Translations under genes and position numbers: made by a program
Assembly: GCA_020536535.1 (NCBI GenBank)
Contig: JAHLWZ010000820.1
Coordinates: 1-64,000 of the forward strand
DNA from: Pelomyxa schiedti
Lineage: Eukaryota; Evosea; Pelobiontida; Pelomyxidae
Direction of reading: 5' to 3'
DNA length: 64,000 nt
Shown here: positions 32,991 through 46,100 of the stretch, piece after piece
Numbering within the stretch: the stretch's first letter is position 1
Layout: each line of letters starts with the position of its first letter
Notes under the pieces: model-generated
What the model saw: only the letters and a program-made list of their open reading frames with translations
What the model was told of the DNA's origin: nothing
The model's database searches: none

Positions 32991-35900
32991 TTAACTGTGA
33001 GCCAGAGGTGACCCCTCGAGGGACACGCCCAAAATAGCGGCGAGCTTGTGGGCGCGCTTCACGGCACGCGCGTCGGCAAGCAGTGTCTTCTTGGACGTTA
33101 GAATGGAAATAACCTCCTTTAGAACGGCCGTGGCTTCGGCAGTGCACCCAGTGTGGTGGTGCAAATATACAAGGCCCTCAAGTGCAATTGCATACTGTTT
33201 GTGGGTTTTGGTGTTTACTTTAGGGTTCTCTTGGAACCGGATTGATTTATACAAACCTCTATTGTGTCGGAACGATTGAGCCTTTTCCATACCTGGTGAG
33301 GGAAATGTGGTCAGGGTGTGGGAAATTGGAACCGGCATTTCGTACTTCAATGGCTTTCATGATATAGTCCTTGGAGGTTTCATATTCTCGCATTCCTTTC
33401 AAATTTTTATTAAAGAGGGAAAGTAGGGTTTCCAGTTTGCGTCTTACTTCTGTGTAAGTAGCTGTAACTGGAATACATATATGCCAGTTTAACATGCTCC
33501 CCTCCAACACCTTCAGTCAGCTTAGAGAACACCCTTGAGAGGAGCTCTTTGCACTCGGTGAAGTTGCCTTCTTTTGCAAGTACATTGGAAAGGGAAGTTT
33601 GGCACGATAGTAGCTGTTGTCAAGTCACTACATATTTATAAATAAAGGAGAGACTTAGTACACGTGGATTGTTTTCTTCCAATACTTCTCGGAATAATTT
33701 CTCTGCAAAGGTATAGTACTTCCTTGCCTCTGAAATCTGTTTCATTTCCCGTGATAAGATGCCTGGAAGAAGTTAGCAACTTCATGTCATCTCGGATTAC
33801 AAAACCAATATTCATGGAAGTGGATGCAATGAGGTCTTTAGCATTATTCCGTTGATGGATTTCAAGAGCCTTGACATACATCTCCTTAGCTTGCTCCAAC
33901 TTGCCAATTTTCTATTCTTTTATTTTAATTTGCCCTATATATGGGTTCTTCTGTGCAATACCTTGTAAATAATGGCCAGATTGTTGATCGATTGCCCAAG
34001 CTTGGGATGGTTTGTTTCTGACGAAAACTGGTACAATTTCTTGAAGTACACTTCTGCTCGCTCGAGGTCACCAAAGGATAAATAGATCTGTGAAGTAGTC
34101 TGAAACTGTGGGGCTATGGTGTGGTGGGATACCTGACCTGCTTTTACCAGGCAATCCCAGTCATGTTCCTTTGTTATAGCAACAGCTCTTTCTGCGGCAC
34201 TTGCGCAAAGGTGGAAGGAATCAGTGCCGGATGATCCTCCACTGGGTACCCACTGGAAATAGAGATCGACAATAGCTTGATCAAAACCAGAATTATAGAG
34301 GAAATATTTTCAAAGGAAAAACCAAGGAGTGTTGAGACAAGGGCAGGGTGGCTTGCACCAAGAGCTTTTTCTCTCACAGCGAGTTCTTCCAAGCAGAATC
34401 TAGAGGTTGAAAAAGAAATAATTAATGAAAAATGTATGGGAGGATTACTTTTCTGCTGCTTCCTTCTGAAAAAATGGTGGAATTTTTAGTAGTTGGATCG
34501 AAGGAGAGCATCCAGTAACAAAGTCACACAAAGATCGGGAAGGATCCATTGCTGCCAAATCCCAAGCAAGCCCAAGTTGCTCTTGGAGCCTATGTATAAA
34601 AGAGGATGACTGAATATTAGCACTTGATGGTGTGACAGCAAAGTCATATTTCTCCAGGCAACGTTTCACCACTGCAGTCCACAGGGGAGACTTAGTTTTG
34701 CTTGAAGGAGAACAAAATGTTCGGGAGAGGAACGACTTGGCGACTTGTGTCATGACTTTCTCGGAAAACTTCCGTTTTTCTAAAACGTTCCTCATTTCTT
34801 CACGAAGTACAGACTTAAGGGTACGACAAATAGCTTCTTCACACAATATGGCTGCAAGTTGGGGTGATTTAAGGTCCTGTGCCAATAGGCATGCCTTGCC
34901 AATAAGCCCGATATTGACACCAGCAGTGTGAAAATGTGTGGACAATTTGGCACTGCTCAGGTCCATCAATGGTGAAGTTCCGGTTTCAGAGCCAGTTATA
35001 AGGCTTTCTATTGCATTACGTAAAGCCCTATCTTCCAGAATTGATATGGCAACGTCGGCGTCATGATTATGTTGTGAGCAAAGTGGATCTAGCTTTGCAA
35101 ATCCAGAAAAAGAATCAGAAGATACACTGTGTCCCATGCAATAACTCCTCATGAATTCGGGCCTGAAGAGATACACAAGGTGCTCTCTGTGACCTTTGTC
35201 ATGGGACCTGGGCGGCAACAATCTACCTAGTTTTCATTCAATAGCTGATTAAGTAACATACATAAGAAAGGTACCACAATCAATCAAATAGTATCTACCA
35301 TCCACCTTGAATGTGTAAATCAAAGAGGAAAGTTACCGTAATAAACTGATGATACCAGAGAAGGAAGAAAGGGAAACCTTTACCTTACTTCGATGGCACT
35401 CAACATCAGCAGCAGCAAAAAATTCCAGCTCACGAAATAAATGAGGTTGCAATGAGAGTCTTGTAGCAATTTGTTTCATCATTCCCTTCACAACAGGGTC
35501 ACTGTCTTTTTTCCCTCATTTAAAAAAGAGATTGCACAGGATTATTTGAAATACCTTTGACAGTCTTCCCAGCATCAGGGGTGCCGTATACAAGTGAGTC
35601 TTCACCGATTGGAACTATTGCAGTGGCTACTATTGTATGCCCGTACAAGTTTATCAGAGTTGTCAATGGTACATGCAGATTGGGGAGGTTGCAGTCAATT
35701 ACTGCATTCATGTTGCGAAGTTCATTTGCGGCTGTCTTCAGAATACATTAAAGGGAGGAAAGAACTGTCTCCAGTAGTACCTTCCTTGCCATCTCATCAC
35801 TTCCATACATCTTTGCATAATCACGTGCAAACTTGAAAAGAATGTTGCCATGTTTGAATTTCTCACCTCGAAGCAGTTGTTCAGGCAAACTTGAGCGAAA

Positions 35901-37477
35901 AAAAAGGGTGTAAACCTCCTGCCCTCCCCCCACCAATTGGAGGTAGTTGTTTTTCCTTGTTGTCTACACCAATTTCGGTTACAATGCAGCACGCTGTTTG
36001 GGCAGCAAATCTTTCGAAATCGTCCAATAGCTTTTTCAAGTTTTGTCCTCTTACCTAATTCAATTCAATCCTCAATTAATGTGTAACATGGCGATGTGTA
36101 TACGTTTCTGTCGAAGGGTGTTGTAACAGGTTTCTCAAAGAGAGATTGAAATTCTTCATTCCAGTTTCTTTTGGGATCCTCTGGAGGGTGCACGGATGAG
36201 GTAGAATCACGTTCTACAGTGGTTTTATTGTCAGCTTCCAGGGTAGGGCTCGCATGTACTGTGATCTCCTCGTAGTGATTTGATGGAGAATCAACCGGTA
36301 TCGGTGCTACTGCTTTCACATGGACTGTAGGCTCCTGATTTGACGAAGTACTCCCATAGTACTTTTCAGTCACCTGATGTGGACTGTCTTCAGTAGTAAC
36401 TTCCCCCTCTTTGTGAGTAGGCACAGTGGCTTTGGGACTACTGGGTGTTGTTGTGTTGATTTCCTCGGATTCTCCGTAGGCCATTCCACAAGTATCACTC
36501 TTTTGGCTCGTTGGGAGGCAATTGTTCTCCCGAGTTTCGCTACTCCCATAAGTGGCATTCAAAGTCAGTACACTTTCTCCAGAGGCAGCGGTGCTTTCCT
36601 CATCGTCATCGTCATCACTGTGGGAATGATTCCCTGCTGTATCAGAGTCCTCCTCGCTGTGTGAGTCACTCTCAGGAGACCCAGAGCTCTCCTTCCTTTC
36701 ATCTGCCGATAGTGGCTGAGTTGAGCCATAAACTTGATTTGGGATTTGATGGCTGAAAGCATTAGTCTCGCTGCCAGCAGTGCTACTGGTGCCTGATGGC
36801 GCCGTCCCATAATAGACTTCTGCGTCTTGTACCTCGTCCTCTCCCCCTCCCTCCCTCTCCTTCCCCTCCGGGGTTTTTGCTTGTTTGGGGATAACTTCAC
36901 CAGAGTAGTACATATCTGATGAGTGCTTTTCGTTGAGTCTATCGTGAACTATGGCTTCTGGGATCGGCACGTCCTCCTCGCTGCTCCCATAAGTGCACAG
37001 TTCAATCTGCGAGTTGGTAGGCGGCGGCGCATTGGTGTTTCCATTTCCTTGATCTTGGGGCCCTACCTGAAGTTTCGGCGGGGAAGCCTCGATCCCGGGC
37101 TTGAGCCCACAATCGCCGTAATAGCACCCGCTCCCGCTCTCACTTTTTTCCGGCGGTTTCCCCAACGACGGTGCCGATTGTGGCGAGGAATTAGACTCAG
37201 GAGTGGGTGCCGGCTTGGCGGTCTTTGTGGCCTCTTCCACAGAGCGTGATGGCGTGTCCTCAGTGTAGTAGCAACTCGTTGTAGTGGGAGTGTGTGCGGT
37301 TGCGGTTGCGGGCGTGGGCGACGAGACAGCTCGGGGCGCAAGATCGCACGGCGGTGTTGTGGGTTTTGGGGCGGCGGTCGTCGGGTGCGGAGCGGGGTTG
37401 TGGGTTGTGGGATTAGGGGTGGGCCTGTTTCTCCTTGGCGTGAACTTGATGACCGGAGGAGTGTAAAGCCGTGACAT
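32991..37477 (-). CDS. CLUH: Clustered mitochondria protein (CLU) with long YYG-repeat N-terminus
   Basis: CLU proteins are cytosolic mRNA-binding proteins that control mitochondrial distribution and translation of nuclear-coded mitochondrial mRNAs. CLU-type features are RNWNEEFQSLFE (36150-36170), LPLTTL/GHTIVATAIVP...VYGTPDAGKTV (35540-35680), the CLU-central part (34445-35221, AAILCEEAICRTL) and C-terminal TPRs (MEELAVREKALGASHPALV; MEQAKEMYVKALEIHQRN). The first exon, 36065-37477, encodes about 470 residues and precedes the CLU domain. It is disordered (Pro, Thr, Ser, Glu) and carries nine spaced tyrosine motifs such as YYGD, TYGSSE, YYGT, VYGST and YYGST. A stop at 32991 follows GSPLAHS. 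It lies 95 bases upstream of PLD on the same strand. Confidence 0.88.
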
Positions 37478-37712
37478 TTGCGAAGGGGTATTCTGCGAAT
37501 GACCTCAATATCATAACTTCAACTCCAGAAGACGCAATTGTGCACTCTATGAAACATCCAAGCTAAAATCAGATCAGGTGTACAAACCACCAACAGTGCC
37601 TCAGAGGAAAGTGCCTCTTACTCCTAGGAGCCCCTGATTTGCACCAAGGTACCCCACACTTCCATCATTTCAACGAACACTCGAAAAGGACGAAAAAAAA
37701 GGAAAAAACGGG
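37478..37712. promoter_or_regulatory. Divergent promoter, CLU / U-box protein
   Basis: There are 235 bases between the divergent starts. The stretch 37690-37710 is purine-rich. Shared promoter activity is inferred from position. Confidence 0.4.
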
Positions 37713-39114
37713 ATGAGCGACGAAGAGGGACGAAGCCTGTTAAAAGTCATTTCCCCTTTTTGTTCTTTTTCCTCTCTTTTATGCGCGTGGGCAGTGCTGG
37801 GTAGTGGCGATGATGGGAGGGAGTATTTCTAAACATTTAACCCCAGCAGTCCTTTGGATTTTCGAAACACTTCGAAGACCCTATATCCTTGGATATTATG
37901 GTGTTAGTATTCCACTTTTTTTTTGCTTTCTACGTTTTTACTATTTAATATATATAGCGAGGCTGTGTCAACCTCTTGCGGTCACTCTTTCTCGGCTGTA
38001 ACGGTCCGGTCTTTTAAACTACTGTATCATTGTTTTAAATATTTCTTTTAGATAGCAGGGTGGCTTAAGAACCACAACACATGTCCGAGTTGCAATCACC
38101 CTTTAAAAGCGACAGATGTGGCTCCAAACTACACTCTGAGAGCCACTATTGCCTCGTACCAAGCGAGTTGTAAAGCTGCTCAAGAACAGGCAGCAAAAAG
38201 TATTTCTCTCCATAAGTTCCTTAAAAACATCTTGTGGATTAATGGAAACTCAACAAGCAGAAGTAGCATTAGCACCACCATCACACAGTCCACGGACTGG
38301 AGGCAGTAAAACTGCCAGTAGTGCCGCTGTGTCGTCTACAGAAAGCACGGGCACACCCGAGTCATCCCCTACACCACCACCAACAGAAATTCCCGCCACA
38401 ACCCCAACAACCTCAACCTCAACCGGCACAACAACAACTGCTACAACCACAGCAACTACAACCACCACAACTTCTGCAGCAGCTCCACCCACAAGCCCTT
38501 CACCATCACATGCTCTCACGCCTCCTCCCATTGACTTGCAAGGAGAGCACCTACTCATTGTGGAAATCGACGAAGCTCGGCTAGGGTCCTTCAGACTTCC
38601 ACCCAAATGCTCCATTTTCTGTTCAGTGACCTACAAGAAGCAGGAATACAAAACCGAAGAGAAGAAGTTCACAGGCACAGCCCCAAAGTGGAACTCCCCC
38701 TTCATGATTCCTCTTCTGCCAGCTGATGTTCAAGGAATGTCCGGCACCATCATACTCCAAGTGTGGCTTAAAGTGAAGAAGGGAGTGCTTGGCAAAAAGC
38801 TTGAAGTCTACGGCGAGAACAAGCTTCCGTTTTCCGCGGTTATGAAAGCACCTGGCCAATACATGAAACGGTGGTTTACAATGACAGAGCCATCAGCAAC
38901 CACACACGGCACATCAGCTTCACCAACGAAAATGGAAATACTGTCCAGCCTCAAATATGTCAACATGCCAAAAACACCAGACACCACACCACTGACCACT
39001 TCCGGCCCTGACAGTCTGCCTCCTGGTTGGGTCCAGAAGACTGATGCCAATGGGCACATCTACTTTGAGAATGACACCTTACATGTAACACAGTGGGACA
39101 GGCCCACTAATTAA
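37713..39114 (+). CDS. U-box, C2 and WW domain protein, probable E3 ubiquitin ligase
   Basis: Frame-consistent splicing joins three domains in one protein. The proposed start is ATG 37713 (MSDEEGRSLLK). A first intron ends CCCCAG near 37832. The U-box reads FEDPISLDIM (37865-37897), STSCGHSFS (37970-37995) and AGWLKNHNTCPSCNHPL (38055-38110). After an intron with donor near 38200 comes a Thr/Pro/Ser-rich linker, then a C2 domain (38535-38880; LLIVEIDEARLG, WNSPFMIPL, IILQVWLKVK) and a C-terminal WW domain (39015-39110; LPPGWVQKTDANGHIYFEN...WDRP). C2 plus WW is the substrate-recruiting half of NEDD4-type HECT ligases, but no HECT domain follows: TAA at 39112-39114 closes the gene. The C2-WW half is certain; the U-box exons rest on manual splicing. 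Confidence 0.82.
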
Positions 39115-39244
39115 TACTATTAGTAGAATACAAGGAATGATTTGGGATAGTTAAGAAACAACAAAAACTTTTTTTTATGCTTTCTCCTGGGATGGGGCGT
39201 TTTTTTATTTAGCTCGGGTACTAGGAGTAGTGGTAGCGCTGTGA

Positions 39245-42200
39245 TTAGTTTATTTTTATACGGGTGGCAAGTCCTTTCTTGGGTGCGGTTGTTGTTGGAG
39301 GGACAGCAGCTCCCCCACTACGATAGGCGGAGTTGTAGTTCCATCTGCTGTTTGTGTTGGTGCTGGTTGTTGTGGTTGTTGTTGTGGTGGTTTGTCTTGG
39401 GGGTGTGGCGGAATAGCGCGGATATTGACCTAATTCTTCCGCCTTTTGCAATATAATGTTCGTGACTGGTTCTTGGCTATTTTACCGTGACTATATTTTG
39501 GGGTGGAGTTGGTTGCGTACCTGTAATTTTCAACGATATAGGGTCTAGCTGCAGCAGCTTTAGCTCTAGCTTCTTCCCTTTAGAAAATCAGATCATTGCG
39601 CACTTGTTACAAAGTTGCTTCCGTACTTGTTTTCAAATACATAACGCATTAGGCTACGTAAATGGGATTCTGAAGGAAGTGCCCATTTATGTCCTGGAAT
39701 AGTAGAGTTCACCAGGTCTTCAACGGAAATTAAAAATGAGAATTCTTGCTTCATGAATTCTGGTTTTTATGATTATTTTCCGGAAGGGATTTTTCGAAAC
39801 AGACCTGTGTTCCCACTCCAGTTTGTAGCTATGGTGGGTAGTCCCTGTCATATTTTTGTTTAAAAACAAAAAAAAAAAAGGAGGAATGCAACCATTGCCA
39901 TAGCTTCAATCAGTGGTAATCCCCATCCCTCGCCATGGGAAGGAAGAACAAAACAATCTGCTGCAACGTACAAAGATGGTGTTTTGGGATAGGGAAGGAC
40001 TGTGTCCAAGATAATTGGCGCCTGTGGTACGCCTTGGTAACCTGTGCTGGGTCAGTATGTTTGTCAGTACACAAGTCTACCATTTGGTCCAGAAAGCTTT
40101 TCTTTGGTAACAGTATAAACAAATGCCTCCAAATCCAGCAGGTCTTTTGAGTCTAGTGCTGATCTAATATACAAAGACACTGGTTCATTTGCGGCAAATT
40201 CTTCCATATAGGCATGAAGTAGCATATCCCACCTTAAAATAACTGAGTTTGCGTGGAAGGGAGACAAACCCACCCTTTCCGTTCTTCCCATTTCATTACG
40301 GCAAGAAATGCAAATTCGGTCCTATTCGGCAAAGGGTAAGGTTCTGTCAGAGAATGTGATGTTGTCGCCAAAGAAAACAGTACAAACCGTAAATTCCAGG
40401 ATAAAACACATCCGTGTTGATTGAGTTGGGTACTTTCGTTACGTTAACAGTTACTCCTGCTTGTTTGAAGGTGCCAACATTGAATTCTGAAGGCACCCAA
40501 ATCTTGTAATACTCAACTTCAAATTAAACAAAAAGAGGAAGTACCTCTTGAACTGCGTTATTGCAAGGAGCGACCCAATCAGATGGAATTGTATCTGTTT
40601 CAAACATGCTTCTACCAACTACGTGAGCTGGTGATGACTCACCCCATCTTTCTGATAAAAAGGTCCAGTAGCGCCCAGGGTCACTAGGCATGAGTTAAAA
40701 TATTTAGGCTGTTAGATGAGAGAAAAAACCGGTGAAGAACAAGGACAGAATTTGTTGGATAATCTATTTCTTTGGCAGCAAGTATTTGTACTACATCACG
40801 AACCGACATTGGCCAACCTGCCTTTAGAAGCTCTTCTTTACAAGTGTACTTGTTACTTAACTAAACAGTGTGGTTTGTGAGTAGGAAAAAGTGTTGTTTG
40901 TACCTCAATTTTTAGGGATATCTTGTTTCTTAGATGCATAACAGCATTAAGAGCTTCAGTAGTGAAACCAAGAGTCGCTCCAGAACCGCACTAAAGATGT
41001 TGGAATAATTTTTGTTATTTGTTGTGGAGGTCAAACCTCCATGTTCCATATGAGAGTCAAATTAGTGTGTCTATACTCCGAAAAAGTTTTATTTTTTAGA
41101 TATGGATACCATCTAGGTCCAGTAAATGTAAAGCAGAAGGGAAAAAAGGGTGTGACCTCCGCAGAAACGTTTTACTGGCTGATTCAAATCCTTCTGTCTC
41201 ACGTTCCAAGCCTTCGTTTCCATAGAAAATGGCAGACACTGAAAGAAACGTTACTGATAAATGAAAAGGAGTGCAGCTACCATGGGGGTAATAGAAACAA
41301 CGCCGATCTGTTGTGGTGGAACCACGGAAACAGATATCCGCCATGGAATACAAGTCAGAGAAGGTGGTATTTAGAACTTCAAATTGTCAAAATATAGCTC
41401 AGATAACAGGAATAGCAAACCTCCCAGAGTCGTGAAGGCACTGCGGGGGAAAACTAAGCATTCAGGCCCCAGAGAGTCCACTATGCGTTGAGTTGAAGCA
41501 AATGGATGTGCATGATAGTAGCCCTGGAGGGTGTATAACGGCAGAGGGACATTTTTGGAAAGATACTCTTCACTTCCTCCATAATAATAGCGATATGTGC
41601 GACCAAACTTTCCTATCAGGTACTCTACTCCTCTGGATTTTTCTATGTCAGAGAAGTGGGTAGTGTAGAGAGTGAACACATGTGATAAATCGATTCCATG
41701 TCACTTCCCAGTAGTTTAAATCCAAAAGCTACTGTTTTATCTTCTTCATACTTGCCACTGGTCATAAACGAATGAAGGGAGGAAAAAAAATCTTCAGGTA
41801 CTTCCACAAGATCCTGGAGTAATGTAAGTCGAGTGTGTAGGCAGAAATTGATAACTTACAAACCTGCAGAAACAGTATGTTGGACCCCCTTGTTTGACTT
41901 GCACCAATATTCATTGCAGATGCAACAGTCAACGGAATTTCAGAGAGTGCAACTGGCATTGGAAGGGTAGGGTACTTCTTTGAGATGATGTTAACTACAG
42001 AGAGTGCCGGTGCCAACCGAACCGCTTGTGTTACAGCCACAACAACTTCAATAACAGGAGGGGGGATGTGGGATTTGTGATCTTGTGTTTGGCTATGGAG
42101 GAGAGCATCATAAAGGGAGCGAAGACAGTTCCTGGTTTTATGTGAGATAACGCCTGTATAACGGGAAAAACTCTCACTTGAGGAAAATCGAGTCCCGAGT

Positions 42201-42839
42201 GGTAATAACAACAACTGAAAGCGTGTACGATTCAGTTGCCAGGGGTTTAAATTGGAACTCTTCCTTGTCTTCGTCTGGTTTTTCGGGAATTTCTTCAGCC
42301 AATTGGTCCTGTCCAGTGGCTTCTTGTTTGCCCAACTCATCCGTAAGAGTAGGGTTTTGCGTTTTGTCTGTTGGTACTGCCACGAAAGCATTCATATCAA
42401 TAGGTGACGTGGGACGGGCAGAAAAATGCGGAGCGTCCTGATCCAACGGCAACTCCGCCTCTTCCCCCTGCTGCACACTCACTGGTTGTTCTGGTGCCTC
42501 ACCAGATACTCGCGCAGGTTGGATTTCTGCCGTTACTTTTGCCACGGCACCGCGAGGTTTCTCTTCTTCCTCGCCTTGCTCGTCAGCAAGCCCTTGGTGC
42601 AACAACAGCGCCGCGGTTTTCACTTCCACCGCGCTAAGTTGTTCCTTGGGCCCCCCGGTCTCTTGGTCATTTCCGGCGTCTGGTTGCTCGACGTCATCGT
42701 TGTTCTCTGCTGCCGCCAGCAGCCGTTTCGAAGACGACACTGATGTGGATGTCGCATCTACAGGAGATCCAGCCGCAAGAACAGCAACGACAGCGGAACA
42801 AAGCACCACGGCGGCCACCACCCACCACAGTGATCTCAT
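39245..42839 (-). CDS. Secretory-pathway glycosyltransferase, GT4-like
   Basis: This is a retaining sugar transferase with the GT-B fold, likely lumenal. The start (ATG 42837-42839) gives a hydrophobic signal segment LWWVVAAVVLCSAVVAVLAA, then an acidic low-complexity region of about 180 residues. Middle exons include RYWTFLSERWGESSPAHVVG and VPSEFNVGTFKQAGV (40440-40700). The diagnostic sugar-nucleotide motif EGWGLPLIEAM (EX7E) is at 39895-39945. Downstream ATNWSGNTG and HKWALPSESHLRSLMRYVFEN fit the GT4 group. A Thr-rich tail ends TRIKIN at 39245. Acceptor and sugar are unknown. The gene is head-to-head with the receptor kinase (311 bases) and tail-to-tail with the U-box gene (130 bases). 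The N-terminal half (41370-42170) is less clear and may hold a second transferase-like domain. Confidence 0.82.
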
Positions 42840-43150
42840 CACCGCTTGTTATTTTTTTTTTTTTTTTTGTGTTTCGTCTGCTGAAAAAGATCTGGTGACT
42901 CTGCAGGGGATGGCGCAGTGACCCAGCGTTCCCGGTGTTGTTTCTTTCAACGAAGGGACGTCCCTCGACGGATTCGGCGCATCTGACCGTTCCGCGGAAC
43001 GGGTGGCCAAACGCCGATCTGACAGTCAACCATGTTCATTTGATCAGGTAATAATCAACAGCGCCGAATTCGGTTTTCATACAACACGGGCAAACAACAA
43101 AACAACGCTGCGCCCATAAGCCTAGTGAGACAAGCACAGGGCGATAAATC
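42840..43150. promoter_or_regulatory. Divergent promoter, glycosyltransferase / receptor kinase
   Basis: A 311-base spacer with a T15 run at 42854-42868 separates two genes whose products both enter the secretory pathway. Co-regulation is possible but only inferred. Confidence 0.4.
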
Positions 43151-46100
43151 ATGCCCCCCTCTTCGAGGGTGCGATTATGTGCTGCCGTGATCTGGTGCTG
43201 CATGTTTGTGGGCGCCGACTTGAGCATTGTGGGAACCCCTGTTGTGCAAACGTGTGCTCGCTTCTATTTTTCTATTTCTTCTGGTGCCAGTTTCCTTCCG
43301 GATGTGCTTTATTTTTTTTTATTGGTCACATAGTAATTGATTTACTTTTATTTATTTTGTTGGTTGATATGCCGTAGGTTGGTTGACAGTATGGTGGACA
43401 CATTTTTGGAGGAAAGAGTAAAAACTACTTACTCATATAGCACTGCTATGCCTGATGTTGCTGTGGGGCAAGTGTGCAGCGGCGATGCGTTGCTGGCAAT
43501 GGTCGATTTCAGCACTCCATTGAGTACTATTTACCCTCTTTTTATTTATTCCTTTCGTGTTCTTACCAACAAAAAGACTGTAGCACATCTGAACTGGTGG
43601 GGGCACCCTTCATTATGAGTGCGGTGGTAGGAATGTTCAATGTACATGAATTGAATGGAGCTTCTTTGAAAATGAGCCAAAAAACATTAGTGGGGATAAT
43701 GTTAGGCACCATTGAGATGTGGAATTCTCCCGAACTTATCAGTGATAATCCACACCTATCCATGCTGAGTAACATCTCCAGGTTATCACTTTTCGTTACG
43801 ACGTTTTGACTGCCTCACCTCTCCCCAGGCAGATTAATGTAATTTGGACTGGTGACTCTGGGAGAATGTTACTGCTGGAACAAATTTTTGGAAGTATTAG
43901 CAACTCTACAATGGATGACTGGGTTTATGGGCAGTGGCCTTCATGCCTGGAATTGGACTGTGGTGAGGAAGAACTGTACCAGCTTTGTGTGTACTTCCTG
44001 CCTTACTTTTTCCTATTCTTAGTCCGGCGTTTTAGGTAGTGCAACAGCTGACTCTTTTTCCCTGATAGATTATTCAACAGGTTTCTGTTTTATGGAACGG
44101 TTTCAAGTTCCTTACACCAACAGCTCTTTACTATCAAGAACACAATATTGTACTCTTTGAAAATTATGAGGGCAACTTCATTTCTGTGAATGCAAATGCA
44201 ATTACTTCCGCCGTTGCCAGTTGTGTTTATCCCTGCACAAAGTGGCCACTCCCAGACTTCACTAACCTGCACCAATCTTTTGCTTGGCCGTACATTTTTT
44301 GTCTGTGGCTCCAAGTTTTTAAGAGTTGTTGTAGGTTTCCGATTATATACAGCATTGTGATGCACAAAAATCTGATTTCTGTGACATGTCAGGAATTCTC
44401 TGCCTTCATGGAGGTAGTTGCCTTCCTTTTTACTTTTGTTCACTTCCATATAGTTACTGTTCAACTCACTTACCTCAACTTCATTTATCTTTGCAATTAC
44501 GTCAACAGGGTTTGTTCCTTTATCTGGAGTACCACTTCAGATGTACTCTGTTTCACGGACAAAGAACGTATGTTTATTTTCATTATTGCCAAACAAATCA
44601 ATAAAACAAAGGCCATGTGTAATGGGTCAAGGGTGCTTGATGATGAAATTTTTGTCAGAATTACTTCAGCAGGTCCTGCTTCTGCTATGCTCCTGAAGAC
44701 AATGGAGATGTTCAGTCAGTCTCATTCTGATGTACTGCTGAAGTCTGAACCTTGTAAGATGATCACCCTTTCCATGAAAGTTCACATGTTTTGCAGCTAT
44801 TGCAGATGCTTGGAAGGATGAACTGCTTGCAGGGACGGCGACAAATGCTCTTACTGTTGACGGGTCACCAAGCATTTATAACCAGAGCGATAGTCGATTT
44901 ACATTCTTACCGGTGGTTACAAGTCTGTAGTATGGTTTCGTTTGCTTGTAGTGACTCCGACCTTTAAGCGGGACTTGTTGTTTCCTATAATATTCCAGAA
45001 CTGGAGTTATTCAACCCAAATGAACTTGTTTTGAGTATGAGTATCGTACTGGAGATCCTTTTGGGAAATATTGACAGGTTTAAGCATCTACCATACGATG
45101 ACTAAATCTCACCAGCTGGTCTGATTCTGCAATCAAAGGACTCCAATCCGCAGATGTGGCTAATTTATTGCCAGACGAACCAATCTTTGTAGTTACATTT
45201 GGTTATCCACATGAAAATTTAAGAGTGTTGAATGCTGCACTCAGTGCTCTCTCTCCTGAGTGGGTGTGTTGTTCTGCATTCTTTCCGTTCCTTGTTTGCT
45301 CACCAGTTTGTTAAGAAAATGATCGTGGGTAATACACCGACAGCGGACTCGTGGCCCATCCTCATCAATCAATCTCGACTGATTTTGGTATCCTCTGAGA
45401 CAGGTTAGAAACTGTGTGAATCTGCAGTTATTCATCTGATGTACAAACAGAATTCTCTGATGTTTTCCTTGCTACACCGTATTCCATGGCTTTTCCTGTT
45501 TTTCCCTTGGCCACACTTGGTCGTTGGCAATTCTCGAGAATGCTTGTTAATGGGACGGTTGTGTTAGCGAACATTTCAACTATTGTAAAGTCTGTAACAG
45601 GTTCTGCCAGGAGCTAAAAACCCAAGAAGTAACCATATTCAGAACCGTTTTCTGTCGATTTGTTCCAAAGCAAACCTGAAGCCTGGCCCCTTCCTGTTCC
45701 TGTCTTTTTGGCCATGTTAAGCAACCAATCCTCTGAGACATGCAATTCCTACAGAATGGTTGAAGACCTTTCCTTATTGTGCCCTGTCACATTCCTCTCA
45801 GGCTGCAAAATACTGGTTGTGGATTTTTACCAATTTTTCTGGTGCTACGAACAATTTGTTCAGAACAATTTTTTCCAATTCGAGTGAGGAAGTTCTCTGC
45901 AAGGTAGACATGCTCATCAACCTTTTTTTGACCAATTGTTAGTTGAGATGCAATGGCAATATTACTTTACAGGAATGTCTCCCTGTTGCTTCCGTGAAGG
46001 GGCTGCGTTTCGCTGGTCAAGTTCTTATATGTGTTTTTGGTATTGTAACCGTGCTGGGAATCGCTACTGCGCTGGGCATTATTTATTTCATAAGTAATTT

